Under the pieces are notes generated by a model. It worked only from the letters and a program-made list of their open reading frames with translations. It was not told the origin of the DNA and did no database searches. Shown here piece after piece: positions 24,153 to 35,104 of a stretch of 64,000 bases of DNA; positions within the stretch are counted from its first letter, which is position 1, and every line of letters starts with the position of its first letter. A program made the translations under genes and the position numbers. This DNA is from Ianthella basta. Its lineage: Eukaryota; Porifera; Demospongiae; Verongiida; Ianthellidae. The stretch is from positions 912,501 to 976,500 of the forward strand of contig OZ025889.1 in assembly GCA_964019415.1 (NCBI GenBank). Reading direction: 5' to 3'.

Positions 24153-25300
24153 CCTGTAATGTCACTGAATAAGGTACCTCTTCAACAGCTGGGCTGATTG
24201 TTGCAGCAGATGTGACAACTACAGGGAATCAAAATATGACTTGTCGTAGCCATTTGTACTTCTCCAAGTGAATGCAGAAAAAGAAAAAACAGTTAGACTG
24301 TCCATAGTGGTCACTGCATACAACAGCCAACTGGCAACATATTTTATTGGCCTCTATGCCACAATAATGTGTCTCAGACTCTCAATTCTCAATTCCATAA
24401 ACAGGTTATATGGAGTACAGCCCATGCATACCCCCACACACATTTGGTAACTAAGCACACATTACATGGCAGGTTAGACCTTGCAGGCACCCCAGGCCCC
24501 ACATTTGGGGTAAGGTAAAGTCTAATACAAAATCAACTTATAATTATGTGCAGAATGCAATTATGTATTGTGGAAGTTAATTATTGCATTTGCAGGCGTA
24601 ACAGCTAGCTATGTAGCTCAAACTTACAATTAAATATGCTATTCATATGTTAGACGCTGTACTTAATCGTTCATAGTAAGTATAGCCGAGTGCCACAGTT
24701 CTAATCTGTCTTAACCCTCTGGTTGTCTATCCTACGTAGCTACGTAGCTAGCTGCAGCTGTGTAGCTATAGCTAGCTACAGCATAGAGAAGATCTGGCGG
24801 GTTTGATAAGACATGAGCCACAACCCAACCCCAAACCAACTCATCAGCTAGCATCACAGCAAACAGTAAAATTAGTGGTACTGTGTGACGGGTGATTAAA
24901 GGTCTTCATTCTGAGCACGACAGTGACGAGAGGGACCCAAACAGGGCGTAACCGAGGGCGTGGCTAACCCTAAAAGGGTGGTTCAGAAACCTAGCAGCTT
25001 ACCAATGCCTGCCGCCTTCTTCAGTCTGTTCGACAACGTACAGTGTCCCTCTTCCTCCAGAATGACGCAAAAGTGGTCGAAATCTTTGTTCTCCTTCTTC
25101 ACAAGGACTTCGATTAGTTCGTCAACTTGAAACACGTCAGATTCTTTGGCGATAATAGTAGCCTCCTCCACGTCTGTTAGGAAACCCCCTGCATCGCGGT
25201 GTAAGCGTGGTAAACAGTTGCGGACGACTATGCTTGTTCTCAGATCAGGGTGACACTGCCGAAGGGCTATCTTCCTGTAGTCGTCCATTACCGTATTCAT
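24153..25300 (-). CDS. Alternative 5' CARD exon and mini-exon for gene III (C + L'), start damaged
   Basis: C runs to 25003 (donor G|gtaagc) and L' is 24218-24153, both phase 1. The ATG used by the other two copies is present at 25333 but its third codon is TAA instead of TAT. The next in-frame ATG (codon 12, MNTVMDDYRK, at 25300) keeps the entire CARD. The product would therefore lose 11 residues, or be poorly translated because of the upstream mini-ORF. The domain is otherwise almost identical to the copies at 14093 and 34627. Confidence 0.55.
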
Positions 25301-25822
25301 CTCAATTAGAGCGCCCTCAGGCCTTTACAGCATGCCATATATAGGGCGTATTTATCTCGGTACTTTCGATAATTTTACGTATACGTTTTACTCATTGTGC
25401 AATCATTATTCCGAATGAACACAGCACAGACATACCAAAATGTCATATAGTTAATATAATTGTCAGCAGTTATTGTCTCGCAGTCACAGTACGTATACGT
25501 GTCAGTGAATGTTCTTTACTAGTTGTTGGAATTTCAGCGGGCCATATATGCATGGCACTGCTTCGGTAGCTACTTCAAGAAACTCTGTCATATAATGCAG
25601 CATTGACATTCATCATGCGTTCCCAAACATAACAAAAGTACAATTGCAAGAACATACAAACAAAATTTGAGATTGTCATGAACAGCTGTTGAAAAGACAG
25701 TAAAATGACGCTGATCATGATTGGACTATAAAAAAATACCTGCTGCATTGTTACTTGGTAGCTATTATCATGAAAAGTAGTATCCATTGATTGGATAAAA
25801 ATGAGTGTAGAGAGTTAAAGGT

Positions 25823-28157
25823 CTATCTCCTTGCACTGGTGAGATTCAGTACAAAACGGTTGAGGTAAAAAATAGCATCCAGTGCTGCACTCCCGCCCAG
25901 AGAGGTCAGCTCAAGTGCTGTCATCAGTCTGTAGTATGTGACGTCAGAAGGTTGGCTGTATTCCACCCACTTGAGGAGGAGTTCATTGCCTAATTCACAT
26001 GCTTCGATTTGTGGTCTCCTTGAGTCAATTGCATCAATCTCATAGTCAGGGAGGCCGAGCAGTCTGCCAACCATTCTCCACACACACACCATCCTTCGGG
26101 AAAGGTCATTGAAGAGTTTTTGCCGTTCCTTTTGTAGAATGACACTGTCCTTTCCTATACCAGGTAGACCTACATGTGGCAGGAGAGTGGGATGGTGGGC
26201 ATGCAACCAGGTGGTGAAGAGAGTTGAAAGGAGAAGATCACGGTCTGCTTCTGTTAGTGTCTCAGAACTGGCCTCTTTGGTTGACTGTGACAAGAGCTCA
26301 GATTGCCTGTAGCTCCTCAGGATGGGGACCAGATCATCTGATCTACCAATTTCATCTAAGCCTACCAGTACTTTGCCAAAAGTGAGTGCCTGTCCACTCC
26401 TGCTTGCACATTTGAACATCTCATATGCTCTCTCCCCAACATTGAGAGCACTCCCTGCAGTGTAGCCCGACATGACTTGATCTATCGTACATTGTTGAAG
26501 ACCAAGGTATCCTCCAAGTCTGACCAACTGGTCTCCTGGTAGAATGATGGAGAGCAGGGCAAGGACATAGCGATCTCTTTCCCACTGTATGGTTGGAGGG
26601 AGGGGCTCTGAAGGAGCACCCTGTGTGGTGATGGAGGCAGTGTGACCTGCATGAGAGGGAGGTCAAGTCATAGAGTGCACATACTGCAGACTAGGGGTCA
26701 GCAATTCTTAAGTATACGCAGTTAGTTAATTTTGGCTTTTATATAATACCAAATGCATGGTTTTGGTGCATTGAATATAGGGGAGATGAAACACCAAGGT
26801 TTTCAGTATCAGACGTCACGCTCGCGACGTCTATTTAGGAATGTGCCGGCTCAAAATGGCGTCACATACACAGACACAGGACATCTATGGACTTACGTTA
26901 CGTACCAGGACTCACATACGTACCTGAAGGGTGAAGATCTGAGCGCCAGTGGCAATCCAATTCATACAGCGTTGGAATGAGCGCGAAGTTTGTTGCTCCT
27001 GTGTATTAAACATACCCCAATGCCGCCATTTTGTTGCGTGCAACTGTATCAGATGTCACGTTCGTGATGTCTGGATACTCAGCGCGAGTATTAATCTGAT
27101 GTAGATATAGTCCTTTGGATATACAAAAAGTGTACAAACTAGTGTATAAAAATTCCTTTAGAATTAAAAGGGATTTAGGATTGTCTGGCAGAAAAAGCAT
27201 AGAAACAAGCAAGAGTAACTCAACACCCGATAAACCACATTTCTGTGAAGTTTGCTCTGCATTCCTAATTTCCTTGTAGCTACATGGGACTATATAGCTG
27301 GTGTGTTCGATAAATTGGTATTAATGACAGATGGGTCGTTCTGCTACTCTCTGTCTAAATCAGCTAATCCTGCGCCCTTACATACATACCTTGGAGCTGG
27401 TGTTCTGTTGGACCATTTGACGTGTTGACACCCTTCACACTTTGTGGTCCCACTTGACAGGTGAGGTAGCAGTGAGCTGTAGGCCAGGAGCCCTCCACTG
27501 TTACTGGGTGGTGGAGGGGGAGGGAGGCTCCTCTGTTGTGCACTGTGACCAGGGACTTTGGGAGGAGGTCGTACAATTTGGTGCCTTCTTCCAGCAACTG
27601 AGTCACGGTCTTGAGGTGTTTGAGCAAAATCTACACAAAGATTAAGTAGACAAGTAGCTCTGTCATGCCAAATTTGGGCCCCCCATAATTAGGCCCCCTT
27701 GCAGAACCAAAACAGTAACCGAAATGGTTCCCCCTCTGCTAAATCACCAACGCCAGTGCAGACTAACGATCAAATTTGCCATGTACTTGTACCCTGACAT
27801 CTTTCCCAAGTTGGGACACATTCTCAATCCAGGATAACATGTTTCGTTCGATGAAAAGACACTTTCGTTTATTGGATGGGCAGTTTGATTCAATTTTTAG
27901 GCGATTTTGTTCGATGAGTGGATGATTTTGTTCAATGAATAGATGGTTTCAGCTGATATGTCTTCGCTGTGCACTCAACATCCACCACAACAATGAATAT
28001 CTAGAGACAAAAGAGACTTTGCCATGGAACCCTTGCAGCAGCCTATTTCTGCCATTTTTAGCTCGGCGGAACCATTTCAGCGGGGGAACCTTTACGCCAT
28101 GACAGTTCTACAACAGATTATTGACCTCCATGCACACAAGTGCAAACACACACACAT

Positions 28158-28191
<34 letters not shown>

Positions 28192-31100
28192 TGCAACCTC
28201 TCCCTCACATACGTACCTCTTTCATACTCAGTTCCACTCTCCACTCTTGAATTGAGGAGGGATCACTGTTCAATTGAATCAGTTGTAAATGCACATCCAG
28301 GTAAAATGCCACAGTGCGAATCTCACATTTCATCTGCCTTGGGCACTTTACCAGTTCCTACAAGGCATAGCCACAGTTATGGCATACACAACATTTGAAT
28401 CTTTAAAAATGACAACTCAGTACAGTGGAACCTGTCTAAGACAACCTCCTGTGGGCCAGTTCTAGTTGACCTTTATAGAGAGGTGGCTGCTCTACAGAGG
28501 TAGATTGCAATGTTTAGTGCTATTTGGGGCCAGAGTGGCTGGGTATTTTAGAGAGGTGGCTGCCTAACTCCGTGACCATCTTAGACAGTAATGATGAAGG
28601 CTTCCATAGGAAGCCGAAACATCTAAATCAAGTTCTTTTCGGCTAGTGTCTGTCAAGATTTTCCAGCAAAGTTTAGTGCTATTTGGGGCCAAAGTGGCTT
28701 GGTGTTTTAGAGAGGTGGCTGCCTAACTTAGACAGGTTTCACTGTATAGAGGAATGCAAGATTTCCAGGTTGCAAAGGTCATTGTACAATATACATTCAC
28801 CAAATAGCTGACTCACAAGCCAGACCGCCATTTTGTAGACTCCGCCTACCTCAACAAAATGGCAGTCTGGCTCATGAGACTGCCAAGCATCAAGGGCTAC
28901 AGGTGAATATGTAACCAAATATGGGCAGGCTGTATGAAGTGCAATGTGTACAGTGATGATAACTGTACCTTGAGTGTGCTGTGCAGGAGTGGAGCAAAGA
29001 TGATTTCAGCTGTCCACTTCTCCATCTTGTGTCTGTCAACAGGCTGACAGACACAGACCATGACAGCTACTGATGTTACATTGACAGGCTCTTGCTGCAG
29101 TTCTGCAGGCTGGTCAACCTCCATTGCTTCTTCCTCATTGTTATTGTCACTTGCATCTTGGCGAATAAGTGCTTGACGACGTTCCTCTGCTGATGCCTCA
29201 CTGCTGGTTTGCTTCATTTTATAGTATAACTCTCTCTTCTTGGCTGCAGAGGGGTTTTCTGACTCTTGTGACATCCGCTTCAGCACCTTGGAGACATCAT
29301 GAGGGCTGGCAGAGTGATTCTTTTCTAGGCTATTGGAATAGCACAGTTTTCTTGGGACCTTTCTGACACGAAGTGCACCTTCAAACCTTTTCTTCTTTGG
29401 GGTGTGTATGACACAGAACCTACTGAAGTGGCGTACATGGAGGTTGACATACGGGTAGCCCTCACTGAAGAGGGCCTGCTCCTCCACCTCCACCTTCCCT
29501 CTCCTTTCGGACACAACAAGGGCTGTGGAGTAATCATCCAAAGAGCATCCTCCAAACGTCAAACAGTGTGGCAGTTCAATCCACACATCAGAGTGGAACC
29601 CGCAAGACTTCACTCTATCTGAGGTATCTACCAACTTGGCTTCAAACTCAAACACACCACTGCAAAGGACAGAGTCTTCAAAATGGGAGAAGAACTTTTG
29701 GATCTCTGCCTCCTCATCTACCAACCGAAAGGAGACCTCCACTTGTTCCTTCCCCAAAATGGCTCCAGCAGGGATGTATACCGTCACTCCATAGACAGGT
29801 GAGTACAGGATACCACCAGTGGAGGAGAAAATGGCTGATGGGTTGTCATCCAGGGAATAGTGGTACTTGAATGGAGGCAAGGATGGTGTGGTCAATACTG
29901 CCCAAAGATAAAGAAGTGAAATGCTTACAATAAAACATGCACCAGTTAGCTACACACATCAGACCAACATGCAAGTTTCTACCCAGGCCATCTGTGATAC
30001 TTAGCTGGGACATACAGGAAGGACCCACCACTGTTCCCTCACACACCCAAAACAGTGCACACCCTGTAACTCTACGAGAGGATAGGAGACAGGTGAATGA
30101 TCGATCAGTCAGCATGGAAGCACTAAGATCAGTCGGAACTGGTCCAGTTTGACATGACAATTACTGCTACTAGTCAACCCACTATGATGCATGTTTGATT
30201 AGCCATGTCTGCAACTTCCCAACACATTGCTCAAGGAGGAAAGCACAAGCCCTTACGGATGTCGTTGGAACCTAGCAAACGTGCTGCATGGTATGGCTAC
30301 ATGCTGATGAGTGCATACAGGCTGTCTCTACCACATTCCAGAACAACACTGCTCCGCAAGTGTCATGCTAAGTCATATATTTGCTGCGAGTGCAAATGCG
30401 CTGACTTCCAGAAGCTGTGCAAGAAGCAACTAAGCTAATCTTCCACTGGAACAATACCCACCTATTATTATATATAAAATACAGTACTAATTCACATAAA
30501 GTTCATGCACATATGCAAACAGTGGTGTCTGGCTATCTTCACCGCCCCCACTAATTACAGGAGACGCCCTCAGTAAAAGGCTATCATGCACAGTGTTGAT
30601 GAACACACACATACCCTGTGCTGTCTGTGTACTGGGAAAATCTTCAACAACTGGGATGATTGTTGTGACAGATGTAGCGTCTATGAGTGACAAGGAGTAA
30701 AAGTAAGTAAAATATTGCTCGATGAAAACATTTTGCTTCTCCAGCTCCACACACAGATAAATAAGGAACTACAACAGAGCACTCTATAGTTGTAGCAGTT
30801 CACAGGCAGCCATTTGTTCACACTCCTATTCTTTAGGTAAAGCAAGCACTTGGTGAACTGACCAGTTTTAGCTGACTCCTGCAATGATGACAGCTTGGAC
30901 AGAAGTGTTTTGGCGAAGTGGACATTCTGTTCATTACCTGTGTCCTCAAATAGCTTAACCACACTGTCTGGTGTGATACTCTTGTCCCCATACAATTTGC
31001 CATAGACAAAACTCTTCTTTGCATTCTCATCAGAACGCCCCAACAGCTTCTTCTCTTTCTTCTCCAGCATTCCTTCTTGGTCCATTGCATTGATGAGGGA

Positions 31101-31202
31101 AGTAATGTCCACTTCAGTGTGAAATGCGGTTCTAAATTCAAACAGCAAATCTGTAAAGGAAAACATCAAGTCCTTGGTAGCCAACTGCCCCAAAACAGCC
31201 AT
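25823..31202 (-). CDS. Gene IV: CARD-like/ZU5/UPA-like/Death-Death protein, 846 aa
   Basis: Exons: N1 31202-30863, L 30680-30615, Z 29897-28969, U1 28357-28217, U2 27630-27390, D 26646-25823; the sum is 2541 nt, in frame throughout. The domain plan is as gene III. Z is 33 nt shorter because one of the two 11-residue linker repeats (RQDACANQVLV) is deleted. Gene III is the closest relative over N1, L and Z, while the last exon differs at scattered sites (for example EACELGNELLL). The Z-U1 intron has the TA MITE with a further nested insertion (28591-28670). Confidence 0.8.
28423..28744. mobile_element. TA-flanked MITE with nested insertion (gene IV copy)
   Basis: The outer ends match 8720-8894. 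Inside, from about 28590, is half of the palindromic element seen complete at 37948-38071 (aatgatgaaggcttcc through cggctagtgtctgtcaag), followed by a duplicated MITE segment (agtgctatttggggcca appears twice). A (CA)n tract in the next intron is short here (28147-28190). Confidence 0.6.
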
Positions 31203-33492
31203 TTTGGAGAGTGCCAGTCTATTGTAAGTCTCATCATGGGCTTCAAACAGTGATTAGTAATACTAAGGCATACACCACAATGCAAGCAGCCCACTTAACG
31301 TGATGAAGAGCATGAACTGAAGCAAAACTTAGCTATAAGCAGGCAAAGTGCATTTCGGCCAATATATAGCTACACTCTGTCTAGACCAATTATCTGGCTA
31401 TCAGACAAAAGGAGGTAGCAAGCCAGAATATGCCTAAATTATATTAAACACATACAGTCATGTTCACTATAAAGGCATTACATATTCCTCAAGGAATTGA
31501 TGTACGGCGCCTAGGCCACACCGTGCAAACGACATATTCCAACATGGAGGAAGCGAGTCAGCCATCTATGGCTCAGAACACCAATAAGCTACTGCAATAC
31601 AGAGTGAATTGCAGCGTACAGCACCACATTGCCATGTTGAGCAGTTATGTGGCGACTGCTGACAATAGAACAGCTCCCAGTTCACGAGATGCCCACGTGA
31701 CTCTTGTATAATCAAGGTGTCCTGAATTGAATGCTATGGATGCTAGTTCAATACACTAGTTGAATATGCTAGTGGAATACAGTGCTAGTTGCAATCAACT
31801 AGGGTGAAGCCATACGTATGATAAATAATGTAATGTAATGAAATGTTTTGGGTCTTTGGATGCCCTGTGGTACTGACAATTGACAAGACATTCCTCATTC
31901 AGATGTTGAAGAGTTTCAGTGTGTAATTTCCAGACCTAGTGCCAATCCGAACCCAACCTCTATTCAAGCCCCGGCCTCTATTTGAGCCCAGCTTGTACAC
32001 AGACAATTATTGTGACAAATATAATACATTTCATAACTGTGAAGCATTCAACATCTTTCACTCTGAACGTACATTAAAAGAAAAACAGAACTGTGTTCGA
32101 AGTATATATCAACAGAAACACAATTGCACAAATAGGCACACTTTTAGAGCTTCTGAAGGATCATATGAACCGCGAAGATGGAGACCACTCACTACAGCCA
32201 AAAGGCTTTTGCTCCATTGAAGTGACCTGCCTCACAGCTACATACAGAAGCCGCCACAGCAATTTAGCCCTCTTAACGAACAAAGAAGATTTGTGACACG
32301 CTGTTTCAAGGTGTTGGTTTCAAGGTGTTACTGGTTAAAACATGAAATGTTTGAACAGATGGGCACTCCAGGATCTGAACAACTAAAGAGTCTAAACAAA
32401 AACTGTTGCAGCAATGAGACAGTCCCAGAGGACCTTTTGTCTTTCCAGAAGCTGAGGTAGTCTGGAAGTGCCTAGCTACATCTCATTCTGTGAGAGGCCA
32501 AAGAAGAAAGGTAGGCCTGTGCGATATTCTGATATAGTCTTGTGTTTTGCTCGCTGTTACATGTAACTTGGACCAACTGTATTCACCATTTTACTCATGA
32601 ATTTTGCTTTCAATTTGTATCAATGCCTTGTGGTTACACTATCAGTTTCATGTATCGCAATATTATCGAGTATTGGGATAATTTGATGAGAATAGAGACT
32701 ATCATGATAACTTCTTTTGATATCGCACAAGCCCAAAGAAAGGCCCAAAACAGCCATATGAAAACTGTCTGCCACAGTGTGCTGCGTACTTAGCAGGTTA
32801 TCACCATCATCATAATTAAATTGAAGAATATTTATCCCCAGACTAGAGGTTGTCTGATAACTAAAAGGTGGCTACAGTGTTAATAGTAGTAACATAATTG
32901 TACGGTTTGTTAGCAAAAATTGAGCCTTCAATGACTGACATACAGCCAACATTTGAGTACAAATTACCACCAGTGGAGGAGAAAATGGTTGGCAGGTTGG
33001 CAGGTTAATGGGACAGTGGTACTTGAATGGAGGCAAGGATGATGTAGTTGGCTGAGGCAAAGAAGGCATGATCCATTCTGCCACAACAGAATGACAACTT
33101 TGTGTGTCCACTAGTATGTAACAGCACTGGGGGAAGGTTGTCTTATCTGCTCTGGCCATTTGAAATGCCATGGAACCATATGATGTCAAATGAGGTCATT
33201 AAAGTGACTGCTTCACACAAAAGATAACATGTTCGGTAACTCCGAATTGTAATAATAAGGGTTGAAGATGTAACAAGAAGCGAACAAAGCAAAGAAACAA
33301 CATTGCAGTAATTCACTTGATTGTACTACTAGCAAAGGAACACTCGATCAGCAAAAGGCAGAAATTAAGTTGCAATGGAAGAAGCTTCTGTCACAAAGCT
33401 TTGATCTAGCCATGGCTGGAGTGGTTCCCTGCCCGGGCCAGTAGTAAGCGTACCTAAAATTTTCATGTACTTCTACAAATGCATGAACATAC
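31203..33492. other. Spacer upstream of gene IV N1
   Basis: It contains the third copy of the antisense 55-codon ORF (31544-31711) and a ZU5 remnant (32945-33052). It is colinear with the gene III spacer except that the pogo-like element is absent near 33450. Confidence 0.55.
32945..33052 (-). pseudogene. ZU5 exon remnant (gene IV spacer)
   Basis: It has the same structure as the remnant at 22905-23010: kept acceptor, PTTSSLPPFKYH, then loss of frame. It is shared by units III and IV, and the stretch holding it is deleted from unit II. Confidence 0.6.
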
Positions 33493-34627
33493 CCTGTACT
33501 GTCACTGAATAAGGTACCTCTTCAACAGCTGGGCTGATTGTTGCTGCAGATGTGACAACTACAGGGAAGCAAAATATGACTTGCCATAGCCATTTGCACT
33601 TCTCCAAATGAATGCAGAAAAAGAAAAAAAACATTGCAACTGTCTATAGTGGTCACTGAATACAACAGCCAACTGGCAACATATTTTATTGGCCTCTATG
33701 CTACAGTGATGTGTCTCAGACTCTCAATTCTCAATTCTATAAACAGGTTATATGGAGTACGGCCCATGCATACCCACACACACATTTGGTAACTAAGCAC
33801 ACATTACATGGTTAGATCTTGCAGGCACCGCAGGCCCCACATTGGGGTAAGGTAAAGTCTGATACAAAATCAACTTGTTTGTGCAGAATGCAATTATGTA
33901 TTGTGGTAGTTAATTATTGCATTTGCAGGTGTAACAGCTAGCTAAGTAGCTCAAACTTACAATTAAATATCTTAGACACTGTACTTAATCTTCATAGTAA
34001 GTATAGCCGAGTGCCACTGTTCTAATCTGTCTTAACCGCCTGGTTGCCTATTCTATGTAGCTGTGTAGCCAGCTCAGCATAGAGAAGATCTGGCGGTTTT
34101 AAGACATGAGTCACAACCCAACCCCCGAACCAGCCCAACTGTTAGCATCACAGCAAACAGTAAAATTAGTGGTACTGTGTGACGGGTGATTAAAGGTCTT
34201 CATTCTGAGCGCGACAGTGACGAGGGGGACCCAAACAGAGTGTAACCGAGGGCGTGGCTAGCCCTAAAAGGGTGGTTCAGTGCCCTAGCAGCTTACCAAT
34301 GCCTGCCACCTCCTTCAGTCTGTTCGACAACGTACAGTGTCCATCTTCCTCCAGAATGACGCAAAAGTGGTCGAAATCTTTGTTCTCCTTCTTCACAAGG
34401 ACTTCGATTAGTTCGTCAACTTGAAACACGTCAGACTCTTTGGCGATTATAGTAGCCTTCTCCACGTCTGTTAGGAAACCCCCTGCATCGCGGTACAAAC
34501 GCGGTAAACAGTTGCGGACGATTATGCTTGTTCTCAGATCGGGGTGACACTGCCGGAGGGCAATCTTCCTGTAGTCGTCCATTACCGTATTCATCTCAAT
34601 TAGAGCGCGCTCGGGCCCATACAGCAT
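33493..34627 (-). CDS. Alternative 5' CARD exon and mini-exon for gene IV (C + L')
   Basis: C is 34627-34297 and L' is 33558-33493. The encoded 110 residues of C are identical to the copy at 14093-13763, and the surrounding DNA is almost identical too. Donor and acceptor are intact and phase 1, so splicing onto L or Z of gene IV would be in frame and would swap the CARD-like N1 for this CARD. No TATA box is certain, though tatatgg lies next to the ATG. Confidence 0.65.
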
Positions 34628-35104
34628 GCCATATATAGCGCGTTTTTTCCCTGTACTTTCGCTAATTTTACGTTTTACTCATTGTACATGCAATCATTAT
34701 ATACCAAATGAACACAGCACAGACATACCAAAATGTCATAGTTAATTGTTAGCAGTTATTGTCTCGCAGTCACAGCACGTATACGTGTCAGTGAATGCAT
34801 GTTCTTTACTAGTTGTTGGAATTTCAGCGGGCCATGGCACTGCTTCGGTAGCTACTTCAAGACATTCTGTCATAATGCAGTATTGACATTCCTCATGCAT
34901 GCCCAAACATAATGAAAGTACAATTCAAAGAACATACAAACAAAACTTGAGATTGTCATGAACAGCTGTTGAAAAAGACAGTAAAATGACATCAATCATG
35001 ATTGGACTATAAAAAAATAACCTGCAGCATTGTTACTTGGTAGCTATTATCATGAAAAGTAGTATCCATTGATTGGATAAAAATGAGTGTAGACAGTTAA
35101 AGGT

